The notes under the pieces: generated by a model
What the model saw: only the letters and a program-made list of their open reading frames with translations
Told to the model about the DNA's origin: nothing
Database searches by the model: none
Position numbers and translations under genes: made by a program
DNA from: Leptobacterium_A meishanense
Lineage (GTDB): Bacteria; Bacteroidota; Bacteroidia; Flavobacteriales; Flavobacteriaceae
Direction: 5' to 3'
DNA length: 64,000 nucleotides
Assembly: GCF_037645805.1 (NCBI RefSeq)
Contig: NZ_JBBEXE010000006.1
Span: 1-64,000 of the forward strand
In this document: positions 24,509 to 33,299 of the stretch, one piece after another
Position numbering within the stretch: position 1 is the stretch's first letter
How the letters are laid out: each line of letters starts with the position of its first letter

Positions 24509-25687
24509 ATGCCAAATAAAGTAGTGATCGTTTCAGCAGCAAGAACTCCTATAGGAAGCTTTATGGGGTCTCTTTCTAGTGTCCCTGCTCCAAAACTGGG
24601 TGCAATCGCCATAAAAGGAGCCCTGGATAAAATAAAACTTGACCCTTCATTGGTTAATGAAGTCCTCATGGGTAACGTTGTACAAGCAGGTGAAGGACAA
24701 GCTCCGGCAAGACAAGCCGCTATTTATGCAGGAATTCCTAATAGTGTTCCTTGTACTACCGTAAACAAAGTATGTGCCAGTGGTATGAAAGCAGTGATGC
24801 AAGGTGCTCAAGCTATTGCCTTAGGTGATGCAGATATTGTAGTAGCCGGTGGTATGGAAAACATGAGTGCCATTCCGCATTATATTCATATGAGAAACGG
24901 AGTGAAGTTTGGACCATCTACACTCGTAGACGGTATGCAAAAAGATGGACTTGTTGATGTTTATGATGGAAATGCGATGGGTGTATGTGCTGATCTTTGT
25001 GCCACTGAGCATAAATTTTCCAGAGAAGAGCAAGATACTTTTGCAATACAGTCATATAAACGCTCAGCCGCTGCATGGGCTTCCGGAAAATTTGCTGATG
25101 AAGTAGTGCCTGTTGAAGTGCCCCAGAGACGTGGAGAACCTATAATTGTTTCTGAAGATGAAGAATACAAAAATGTCATTTTAGATAAAGTGCCTAAGTT
25201 AAAACCTGCTTTTACAAAAGAAGGAACCGTTACTGCGGCTAATGCTTCTACTATAAATGATGGTGCAGGCGCAGTTGTTTTAATGAGTGAAAAAAAAGCA
25301 GTAGAAATGGGATTGACTCCCATGGCAACCATAAAAAGTTATGCAGATGCTGCACAAGAACCTAAATGGTTTACTACGGCTCCTGCAAAAGCTTTACCAA
25401 AAGCTATTGCTAAAGCAGGTATCAGTATTGAAAATGTAGATTACTTTGAATTTAATGAAGCTTTCTCTGTAGTAGGGCTTGCCAACATGAAACTGCTAAA
25501 TTTGTCCGATGAAAATGTGAATATAAATGGAGGTGCTGTATCGTTGGGGCACCCTCTAGGTTGTTCGGGGGTACGAATCATTATTACGCTCTTGAATGTT
25601 CTTAAACAAAACAACGGAAAAATTGGAGCTGCAGCTATATGTAATGGTGGTGGTGGCGCATCTGCGATTATTGTTGAGCGAAATTAA
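24509..25687 (+). CDS. atoB: Acetyl-CoA C-acetyltransferase (thiolase)
   Basis: A 392-residue thiolase, the full family length. The acylated cysteine sits in NKVCASGMKAV (Cys89), the catalytic histidine in GGAVSLGHPLGCSG, and the second cysteine in CNGGGGAS near the end. The loop and overall sequence are closest to biosynthetic acetoacetyl-CoA thiolases, which condense two acetyl-CoA; a beta-oxidation thiolase role cannot be excluded. No fadB- or mevalonate-type partner is adjacent. The next gene starts 20 bases downstream on the same strand, so they may share a transcript despite unrelated roles. Confidence 0.9.
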   Translation: MPNKVVIVSAARTPIGSFMGSLSSVPAPKLGAIAIKGALDKIKLDPSLVNEVLMGNVVQAGEGQAPARQAAIYAGIPNSVPCTTVNKVCASGMKAVMQGAQAIALGDADIVVAGGMENMSAIPHYIHMRNGVKFGPSTLVDGMQKDGLVDVYDGNAMGVCADLCATEHKFSREEQDTFAIQSYKRSAAAWASGKFADEVVPVEVPQRRGEPIIVSEDEEYKNVILDKVPKLKPAFTKEGTVTAANASTINDGAGAVVLMSEKKAVEMGLTPMATIKSYADAAQEPKWFTTAPAKALPKAIAKAGISIENVDYFEFNEAFSVVGLANMKLLNLSDENVNINGGAVSLGHPLGCSGVRIIITLLNVLKQNNGKIGAAAICNGGGGASAIIVERN

Positions 25688-25707
25688 TTTAAGACACAAG
25701 TTCATTA

Positions 25708-26457
25708 ATGCTATACGGGATTTCTAGCCTTAGTGTTATTCCAATGCGGATAGAACCTTCAGATACTTCTGAATTAATATCACAAATACTTTATGGTGAA
25801 TTTTTTAAAGTTTTAGAACAACGAAAAAAATGGAGTAGGGTTCGAAATGCTTTTGACAATTATGAAGGATGGGTAGACAATAAACAATTTTCTTTAATTA
25901 CTCAATCGGAATATGAAATATTAGAAGATACTCCTTTACAACTTTCAACAGATCTTATTGAATCAATTATAGATAATTTAGGTCACTTAACACCTATTGT
26001 CGCCGGAAGTAATATTAGTTCTTGTAGTTTTCTTGATCAGAAATATGAAGGGAATTTTACTGAAAATAAAAAAAGTAGAGATAATCTTATACAAGTTGCT
26101 TTTCTATATTTGAATGCTCCTTATTTATGGGGAGGGAAAACTCCTTTTGGGATTGACTGCTCGGGCTTCACTCAAATGGTGTATAAGATAAGTGGTTATA
26201 AATTGCTGAGAGACGCATCGCAACAGGCCACACAAGGAGAGGCATTGAGTTTTATAGAAGAAAGTTCTGTGGGAGATCTAGCATTTTTTGATAATGATGA
26301 AGGTGATATTATTCATGTTGGGATTATCATGAAAGAAAATCATATTATTCATTCACATGGAAAGGTACGTATTGACCGAATTGACCATACTGGTATATTT
26401 AATGTTGATACTAAAAAATATTCCCATAAATTAAGAGTCATAAAAAAAATTATCTAA
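25708..26457 (+). CDS. NlpC/P60 (C40) cell-wall peptidase
   Basis: A 249-residue protein with an SH3-like N-terminal part (residues 1-75, VPMR/LSQILYGE-type strands and WSRVRN..YEGWVDNKQF) and a C-terminal NlpC/P60 domain. The catalytic Cys lies in GIDCSGFTQM near 151, the His in DIIHVGIIM near 202, and a third polar residue in HIIHSHGKVRID. Family members cut D-Glu-DAP links in peptidoglycan peptides. I see no classical signal peptide, which is common in the Bacteroidota version of this family. A strong terminator follows. Confidence 0.85.
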   Translation: MLYGISSLSVIPMRIEPSDTSELISQILYGEFFKVLEQRKKWSRVRNAFDNYEGWVDNKQFSLITQSEYEILEDTPLQLSTDLIESIIDNLGHLTPIVAGSNISSCSFLDQKYEGNFTENKKSRDNLIQVAFLYLNAPYLWGGKTPFGIDCSGFTQMVYKISGYKLLRDASQQATQGEALSFIEESSVGDLAFFDNDEGDIIHVGIIMKENHIIHSHGKVRIDRIDHTGIFNVDTKKYSHKLRVIKKII

Positions 26458-26461
26458 TAAA

Positions 26462-26484
26462 AAAGCACCTTCTTAAGGTGCTTT
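26462..26484. terminator. Bidirectional terminator
   Basis: AAAGCACCTT and AAGGTGCTTT form a perfect stem with a CT/TTA-like short loop. A-rich sequence lies before it and T-rich after it, between convergent genes. Confidence 0.8.
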
Positions 26485-26508
26485 CAGTTTTTATAAATTA
26501 TAACATAA

Positions 26509-27771
26509 TTATTGCTCCAATGAGGCTAATTTAGTCTTCATTTCTTTGTATTTGTCATTCTCTCCTAGAGTACCATATATGTTCATTAAAGTTCTAACTG
26601 CATCCACATCATTAGGCTCTATATCTAATATTTTTTGCAAGTATGGTATCGCTGATCTATATAAGTTCTCTCTTTTTTCTTTTAATTCATCATATCGTGC
26701 ATTATCTGCTCTGGAAGTTCCTAAACCATTCATTTCATCTACAATAGCCACCTCTTCGGAGAGAATCAATGAAGATATGTTCAAATAGCTATCTTTATAA
26801 TTAGGATCTACTTCAATAGATTTTTCATAGTATTTTTTTGCTGCTTCATTGTCTCCTTGTTCAGCTGTGATGACACCTAAATTGAAATACAATATTGCAT
26901 TATTAGGGTCTCTCTCTATAGCCTCTTCCATTGCCGCTTTAAATTTATCTTTTTGCCCTAATTTAATATATAAATTGGCCTCTGTAAGCAATAAACTTAT
27001 ATCTTCAGGGCTCGCTTTTCTAGCTTCTTTTATAGCTTCAATAGCTTTTTCATTTTCTCCTTTTTGGGTGTATATGAGTGCTATATTTTTTATTATCTCC
27101 GGAAATTTAGATTCGGTGTCTACTTCTCTAAAGTTTTTATAATCTTTAGATTTTTTAAAGATATCATATTCTGTTTTAGAAACTTCTTGCTCTTCGTTTG
27201 TAGAAGCATCCGTTACATAGTATTTCTTAGAAATCCCTGTATACCCTATATCCTTAAGCTCTATATAGTACTCTAGGGCTTTGTCATAATCCGGGATGCT
27301 TACTGCTGTAGATGCTGCAAAATATAAATAATCTGTTTGAGTCTTATTCAACTGATATGCCATGTATAGTAATTTACTCGACTTAGCATAATCTTTTTGC
27401 TCATTAGCTTTTACTGCATCATTGACCATATCTCCAAAAATAGTTTCCAGCAACTGATTTGCCTCATCTGTATAGGTCTTTTTACCACTTTCTTCTATAC
27501 TTATAACTTTTTTGAATGATGCAATAGCTAGTTCATAAGAATCTCCTTTTTTAGCAGCATCATGATTAATTTTCCCTTCAATCAGGTAATATTGAGCTTT
27601 TGTTTTATCATCAGCAGATGCTATTAATGCTTTTGCGCTTTCTAAAGCTACTTTTGCTCCAGCTACATCTCCTTTACTTAGTGATTTTTCCGCTGTTTTT
27701 AATTCTTTTTTTTGTGCAAAAGATATCGTAGAAACTAATATTGCAGAAAAAATTAAAATCTGTCTTTTCAT
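26509..27771 (-). CDS. Periplasmic TPR-repeat protein
   Basis: A 420-residue protein with a signal peptide (ILIFSAILVSTISFAQ) and about seven TPR units. Clear examples are KAIEAIKEARKASPEDISLL, DPNNAILYFNLGVITAEQGD and AAKKYYEKSIEVDPNYKDSY. TPR arrays bind other proteins; in Bacteroidota many such exported proteins assist outer-membrane assembly, but the partner here is unknown. A promoter -7 box lies 20 bases before the ATG, so it is transcribed apart from gyrA upstream. Confidence 0.8.
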   Translation of the reverse strand: MKRQILIFSAILVSTISFAQKKELKTAEKSLSKGDVAGAKVALESAKALIASADDKTKAQYYLIEGKINHDAAKKGDSYELAIASFKKVISIEESGKKTYTDEANQLLETIFGDMVNDAVKANEQKDYAKSSKLLYMAYQLNKTQTDYLYFAASTAVSIPDYDKALEYYIELKDIGYTGISKKYYVTDASTNEEQEVSKTEYDIFKKSKDYKNFREVDTESKFPEIIKNIALIYTQKGENEKAIEAIKEARKASPEDISLLLTEANLYIKLGQKDKFKAAMEEAIERDPNNAILYFNLGVITAEQGDNEAAKKYYEKSIEVDPNYKDSYLNISSLILSEEVAIVDEMNGLGTSRADNARYDELKEKRENLYRSAIPYLQKILDIEPNDVDAVRTLMNIYGTLGENDKYKEMKTKLASLEQ

Positions 27772-27790
27772 TTTTTTAATTGTTTTTTTT

Positions 27791-27798
27791 CAAAAATA
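27791..27798 (-). promoter_or_regulatory. -7 box for the TPR gene
   Basis: The minus strand reads TATTTTTG, with TTG 22 bases further upstream at 27823-27821. It lies in the 44-base gap after gyrA. Confidence 0.45.
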
Positions 27799-27815
27799 AA
27801 TAACTTAGATAAAAT

Positions 27816-30323
27816 TTATTCAATTGTCGTGCCATTATTTTCATTTTCTTCACTTTCTTCCTCTTCTTTCATTACTTTCGCTACGCCAGCTATAGAGTCA
27901 TCCCCTTTAATATTTATCAATTTCACTCCCTGAGTAGCTCTTCCCATTGTACGGAGGTTCTCGACTGCTAATCTAATCGCTATCCCTGATTTATTGATAA
28001 TCATTAAGTCATCATTATCAGAGACATTTTTGATGGTTACCAATTTTCCTGTTTTTTCAGTAATAGAAATTGTTTTCACCCCTTTACCGCCTCTGTTTGT
28101 TATTCTGTATATTTCTTCACCGCTCTCAGGATCATTAATATAGGTTCTTTTTCCATAACCATTTTCAGATACTACTAAGACAGTCTCTTCTTCCGGGTTA
28201 TTAATGGTTACCATACCTACTACTTCATCATTTTTATCAGCAAGGGTAATTCCACGAACTCCTGAAGCATTCCTTCCCATAGGACGGGTTTTCTCTTCTT
28301 CAAAACGGATTGCTTTTCCTGATTTTACAGCTAACATCACTTGGCTATTTCCCGTAGTGAGTTTGGCTTCTAAAAGTTCATCATCTTCCCTGATTGTAAT
28401 TGCATTAATTCCATTTTGACGGGGTCTTGAATACTGTTCAAGAGAAGTTTTTTTGACAACTCCTTTTTTGGTTGCCATAATCACATAATGATTATTGATG
28501 TACTCTTCATCCTTGAGATCTTGCGTGCATATAAAGGCCTTTACCTTATCATCCTGTTCAATGCTTATAAGGTTTTGAATAGCTCTTCCTTTGGAAATTT
28601 TACTTCCTTCGGGAATTTCATATACACGCATCCAAAAACACTTTCCTTTTTGGGTAAAGAATAACATATACTGGTGGTTGGTCCCAACAAAAAGATGTTC
28701 CAGAAAATCTTCATTTCTTGTAGCAGACCCTTTTTGCCCTACCCCTCCTCTGTTTTGTGTTCTATATTCAGTAAGAGGCGTTCTTTTTATATATCCGGCG
28801 TGGGAAATAGTTATAACTACTTGTTCATCCGGGATCATGTCTTCAATACTTAAATCCCCTCCGGAATATTCTATATCAGAACGTCTTTCATCGCCATACT
28901 TTGCTTTAACTTCTAATAGTTCCTCTTTTATGATTTGCATTCTACGTTCCTTATGGGCTAAAATATCTTTACATTCTTCTATGAATTTTTTGATTTCTTC
29001 ATATTCTGATCGGAGTTTGTCTTGTTCAAGCCCTGTAAGTTGGCGTAATCGCATTTCAACAATAGCTCTTGCTTGTATCTCTGTTAGTGAAAAACGTTCT
29101 ATCAATTTTTCACGGGCTTCATCTGCATTACCTGATGCCCTTATGAGTGCGATAACTTCATCAATATTGTCAGAAGCAATAATTAACCCTTCCAGTATAT
29201 GCGCACGCTCTTCTGCTTTCTTAAGTTCATATTCTGTACGGCGAACCACCACATCATGCCTGTGCTCTACAAAATAGCGAAGCATCTCTTTCAAATTGAG
29301 TAATTGAGGTCGCCCATTTACTAGCGCAATATTGTTCACACTAAACGATGATTGAAGTGCAGTATACTTGTATAGTGTATTCAAAACAATATTTGGAATA
29401 GCGTCACGCTTTAGCACATATACAATACGCATTCCTTTTCGATCCGATTCATCCCTGATATTAGAAATCCCATCAATTTTTTTATCATTTACTAAATCAG
29501 CAGTTTTTTTGATCATATCTGCTTTATTAACCTGATAAGGAATTTCTGTCACAATAATACATTCTCTTCCTTGAATCTCTTCCGTATGTGCTTTGGCACG
29601 CATTACCACACGTCCTCTTCCGGTCTTAAATGCTTCCCTTACACCTTCATATCCATAGATGATACCACCGGTTGGAAAATCAGGAGCTTTTATGTATTGA
29701 AGCAGTTCATCGATCTCAATATCATTGTTTTCTATATAGGCCACTGTTCCATCAACAACCTCTGCTAAGTTATGAGGTGGCATATTCGTTGCCATACCTA
29801 CTGCGATACCAGAGGCTCCATTAATAAGAAGGTTCGGTATTCTGGTTGGTAATACTTTTGGTTCTTTTAGAGAGTCATCAAAATTCAATTGATGGTCAAC
29901 GGTATCTTTGTCAATATCTGCCAACATGTCTTCCGAAATCTTACGAAGTCGTGCTTCTGTATATCGCATTGCCGCAGGGCTATCACCATCAACAGATCCA
30001 AAATTTCCCTGACCATCTACCAGCATATACCGTAAACTCCATTCTTGTGCCATGCGGACCATCGTATCATATACAGATGTATCTCCGTGTGGGTGGTATT
30101 TCCCCAGTACTTCTCCAACAATCCTTGCCGACTTTTTATAAGCTCTATTGCTCAATACACCAAGTTCATACATTCCATATAGAACTCTTCTGTGTACTGG
30201 TTTCAGTCCATCTCTGACATCTGGAAGTGCACGTGACACAATGACTGACATTGAATAATCAATGTAAGCCGATTTCATCTCATCTTCAATGTTAATAGGA
30301 ATCAATTTTTCACCTTCCGCCAT
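27816..30323 (-). CDS. gyrA: DNA gyrase subunit A
   Basis: An 835-residue type II topoisomerase A subunit. The catalytic tyrosine is in AMRYTEARL near residue 120. The winged-helix breakage-reunion domain, the coiled-coil gate (about 360-500) and the six-bladed C-terminal wrapping domain are complete. The GyrA box is visible as QNRGGVGQKG near 535, which supports gyrase over topoisomerase IV. The acidic tail is typical. The quinolone-pocket sequence reads HPHGDTSVYD, with Thr where E. coli has Ser83. No gyrB is nearby. Confidence 0.95.
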   Translation of the reverse strand: MAEGEKLIPINIEDEMKSAYIDYSMSVIVSRALPDVRDGLKPVHRRVLYGMYELGVLSNRAYKKSARIVGEVLGKYHPHGDTSVYDTMVRMAQEWSLRYMLVDGQGNFGSVDGDSPAAMRYTEARLRKISEDMLADIDKDTVDHQLNFDDSLKEPKVLPTRIPNLLINGASGIAVGMATNMPPHNLAEVVDGTVAYIENNDIEIDELLQYIKAPDFPTGGIIYGYEGVREAFKTGRGRVVMRAKAHTEEIQGRECIIVTEIPYQVNKADMIKKTADLVNDKKIDGISNIRDESDRKGMRIVYVLKRDAIPNIVLNTLYKYTALQSSFSVNNIALVNGRPQLLNLKEMLRYFVEHRHDVVVRRTEYELKKAEERAHILEGLIIASDNIDEVIALIRASGNADEAREKLIERFSLTEIQARAIVEMRLRQLTGLEQDKLRSEYEEIKKFIEECKDILAHKERRMQIIKEELLEVKAKYGDERRSDIEYSGGDLSIEDMIPDEQVVITISHAGYIKRTPLTEYRTQNRGGVGQKGSATRNEDFLEHLFVGTNHQYMLFFTQKGKCFWMRVYEIPEGSKISKGRAIQNLISIEQDDKVKAFICTQDLKDEEYINNHYVIMATKKGVVKKTSLEQYSRPRQNGINAITIREDDELLEAKLTTGNSQVMLAVKSGKAIRFEEEKTRPMGRNASGVRGITLADKNDEVVGMVTINNPEEETVLVVSENGYGKRTYINDPESGEEIYRITNRGGKGVKTISITEKTGKLVTIKNVSDNDDLMIINKSGIAIRLAVENLRTMGRATQGVKLINIKGDDSIAGVAKVMKEEEESEENENNGTTIE

Positions 30324-30641
30324 ATCCTTAAATTTTATTGTTTTTCGTATTTACAAATCGTGCCAATATACATATTTTATTATTTTTTTGTTGCTAATGA
30401 AAGTCCATTTTTCATAGTATTTATTAACAAAATCCTGTTAAATCATGTACTCATTTGCACACTCCTAATTATCAATTGGTTTTACTAAAAAAGTTGTTAT
30501 AAATTTTAAATAATTTAACGGTGTTCACTTTGGATTTTCTTGTTTTTTTTCGTCTCTTAGCCAAGAATAACTGGTTTTAGGTATAGTTTTTGACTTATTA
30601 AAGTTGTTTTTACTATTTTTAAATGATGAAAGGAGATTATT
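30324..30641. other. Divergent promoter region between gyrA and clpC
   Basis: This is 318 AT-rich bases without a gene. No textbook TTG/TAnnTTTG pair stands out. Near the clpC end is a 9-codon frame at 30623-30649 that contains a GAAAGGAGA Shine-Dalgarno-like site for clpC. Confidence 0.5.
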
Positions 30642-33197
30642 ATGGATGATAATTTTTCACCAAGAGTAAAAGATGTTATTGCATATAGCAAAGAAGAAGC
30701 CCTGCGTCTTGGCCATGATTTTATTGGCACAGAACACCTAATGTTGGGATTATTGCGTGATGGGAGCGGAAAAGCTATCAATATACTTAATGCATTAGAA
30801 ATAGATTTGGATCATTTGAGGAGAAAAGTAGAGATTCTGAGCCCTGCAAACCCCAACTCGACGCTTGTAGCCAATGACAAGAAAAACCTTCACCTTACAC
30901 GGCAAGCAGAACGGGCACTAAAAACAACTTTTTTAGAAGCTAAGCTTTTTCAAAGCAGTGCCATTAATACTGCACATTTATTGTTATGCATATTAAGAAA
31001 TGAAAATGACCCCACTACAAAGCTTTTAAATAGGCTTAAAGTTAATTACGATGGTGTTAAAGAGCAATTTAAATACATGATCACAAGCGATGATGATTAT
31101 TTGGATTCCCCTTCCGCAGAATCTTTTTCTGATGATGCAGGAATCCCTGAAGAATCTAAAGAGAACCCTTTTAGCAGTTCATCAGCAAGCGGAAAAAGTA
31201 ATAAAAAATCCAAAACACCTGTTTTAGATAATTTTGGACGCGATCTTACCCAATTAGCAGAAGAGGATAAGCTTGACCCTGTAGTTGGAAGAGAAAAAGA
31301 AATACAACGTGTTTCCCAAATATTAAGTAGGAGAAAGAAAAACAACCCTCTCTTAATAGGAGAACCGGGAGTTGGAAAATCAGCTATTGCTGAAGGCCTG
31401 GCACTACGGATAATAAAGAAAAAAGTATCTCGCATACTTTATAATAAACGTGTTGTTACGTTAGACCTTGCTAGCTTGGTTGCAGGTACAAAATACCGAG
31501 GGCAATTTGAAGAGCGCATGAAAGCGGTAATGAATGAGTTGGAAAAAAATGACGATATTATCCTCTTTATTGATGAAATCCATACTATCGTTGGAGCAGG
31601 TGGTGCTACCGGAAGCTTAGACGCTTCAAACATGTTCAAACCTGCTTTAGCACGTGGAGAAATTCAATGTATCGGAGCCACTACCCTAGATGAATACCGG
31701 CAATATATAGAAAAAGATGGTGCACTAGAGCGACGTTTCCAAAAAGTAATGGTAGAGCCTACATCTGTTCAGGAAACTATTGAAATTCTACACAATATAA
31801 AAGAAAAATACGAAGACCATCACAACGTAAATTACACTGATGAGGCTATTGATGCATGTGTAAAACTTACGCACCGCTATATAACAGACCGTTTTCTCCC
31901 CGATAAAGCCATTGATGCACTTGATGAAGCAGGTTCCAGGATACACATCATTAATATGGAAGTACCTAAACAGGTATTGGACTTGGAAAAACAATTGGAA
32001 GAAGTACGGGAATTAAAGAACTCCGTGGTAAAGAAGCAAAAATATGAAGAAGCTGCAAAGCTACGTGATGATGAAAAACGATTGGAAAAAGATTTAGCCA
32101 CAGCACAAGAAAAGTGGGAAGAGGAAAGCAAGCTCCACAAAGAAATTGTAACAGAAGACCACGTAGCAGATGTAGTATCGATGATGAGCGGTATTCCGGT
32201 AAACAGGATCGCACAAACAGAAAGTAACAAACTGGCCAATCTTCCTGATTTAATTAAAAACAAGGTGATTGGGCAAGATGAAGCTGTTAATAAAGTTGCA
32301 AGAGCTATCCAACGAAACAGGGCCGGATTGAAAGATCCTAACAAACCTATCGGGTCATTTATTTTCCTTGGCCAAACAGGTGTCGGAAAAACTCAACTAG
32401 CAAAAATACTGGCACAGGAATTATTTGATTCTGAAGATACACTGATCCGAATTGACATGAGCGAATACATGGAAAAATTTGCTGTCTCAAGACTTATAGG
32501 AGCACCTCCCGGATATGTTGGTTATGAAGAAGGCGGACAGCTTACTGAAAAAGTCCGCAGAAAACCGTATGCCGTTGTATTGCTCGATGAAGTGGAAAAA
32601 GCACATCCCGATGTGTTCAACATGCTTCTACAAGTATTAGATGATGGCTATTTAACAGATAGCCTGGGAAGAAAAATCGACTTTAGGAATACTATTATTA
32701 TAATGACTTCAAATATTGGGTCTAGACAATTAAAGGATTTTGGACAGGGTGTAGGGTTTGGTACATCTGCCAGAAAATCCCAAGCGGAGGAATACCAAAA
32801 AAGTGTTATTGAGAATGCACTTAAAAAAGCTTTTGCTCCTGAATTTTTAAACCGTATTGATGATGTAGTTGTATTTAATTCATTAAGTAAAGAACACATC
32901 AATCAAATCATTGATATTGAATTGGATAAGCTCTATGCAAGAATTAAAGATATTGGATATACTTTATCACTAAGTAAAAAGGCAAAAGATTATATTGCTG
33001 ATAAAGGTTTTGATGAACAATATGGGGCACGTCCTTTAAAAAGGGCTATTCAAAAATATGTTGAAGACGCACTGGCAGAAGAGATTGTTAATTCTAAAAT
33101 ACAAGAAGGTGACAGTATTTTTATTGATATAGGTAAAAAAGAAGATGATCAGCTAAAAATTGAAATTAAAAAAGCGGAGAAACCTACAGAATCATAA
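30642..33197 (+). CDS. clpC: ClpC AAA+ unfoldase
   Basis: This 851-residue HSP100 protein feeds substrates to ClpP. Residues 1-145 are the double Clp-N domain (FSPRVKDVIAYSKEEA). AAA1 has Walker A GEPGVGKSA near 240, a UVR-like middle region (KYEEAAKLRDDEKRLEKDL near 465) marks it as ClpC and not ClpB, and AAA2 has GQTGVGKTQ near 577. The ClpP-docking VGFG loop is near 702. The start is fixed by family alignment and by an unusually clear purine-rich ribosome site (AAAGGAGA) 7 bases upstream. No ctsR, mcsA or mcsB is adjacent, as expected in Bacteroidota. Confidence 0.94.
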   Translation: MDDNFSPRVKDVIAYSKEEALRLGHDFIGTEHLMLGLLRDGSGKAINILNALEIDLDHLRRKVEILSPANPNSTLVANDKKNLHLTRQAERALKTTFLEAKLFQSSAINTAHLLLCILRNENDPTTKLLNRLKVNYDGVKEQFKYMITSDDDYLDSPSAESFSDDAGIPEESKENPFSSSSASGKSNKKSKTPVLDNFGRDLTQLAEEDKLDPVVGREKEIQRVSQILSRRKKNNPLLIGEPGVGKSAIAEGLALRIIKKKVSRILYNKRVVTLDLASLVAGTKYRGQFEERMKAVMNELEKNDDIILFIDEIHTIVGAGGATGSLDASNMFKPALARGEIQCIGATTLDEYRQYIEKDGALERRFQKVMVEPTSVQETIEILHNIKEKYEDHHNVNYTDEAIDACVKLTHRYITDRFLPDKAIDALDEAGSRIHIINMEVPKQVLDLEKQLEEVRELKNSVVKKQKYEEAAKLRDDEKRLEKDLATAQEKWEEESKLHKEIVTEDHVADVVSMMSGIPVNRIAQTESNKLANLPDLIKNKVIGQDEAVNKVARAIQRNRAGLKDPNKPIGSFIFLGQTGVGKTQLAKILAQELFDSEDTLIRIDMSEYMEKFAVSRLIGAPPGYVGYEEGGQLTEKVRRKPYAVVLLDEVEKAHPDVFNMLLQVLDDGYLTDSLGRKIDFRNTIIIMTSNIGSRQLKDFGQGVGFGTSARKSQAEEYQKSVIENALKKAFAPEFLNRIDDVVVFNSLSKEHINQIIDIELDKLYARIKDIGYTLSLSKKAKDYIADKGFDEQYGARPLKRAIQKYVEDALAEEIVNSKIQEGDSIFIDIGKKEDDQLKIEIKKAEKPTES

Positions 33198-33217
33198 TAG
33201 AAATAGTCCTCCAAAAT

Positions 33218-33247
33218 AAAAGCATATGAACAAAACATATGCTTTTT
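33218..33247 (+). terminator. Terminator after clpC
   Basis: AAAAGCATATG pairs with CATATGCTTTT around a six-base A-rich loop, and is followed by TTTTTTT. Confidence 0.8.
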
Positions 33248-33299
33248 TTATTAGAAATAAATATCTTTATTTGTATTCATACTACAATAAATCGACTAA

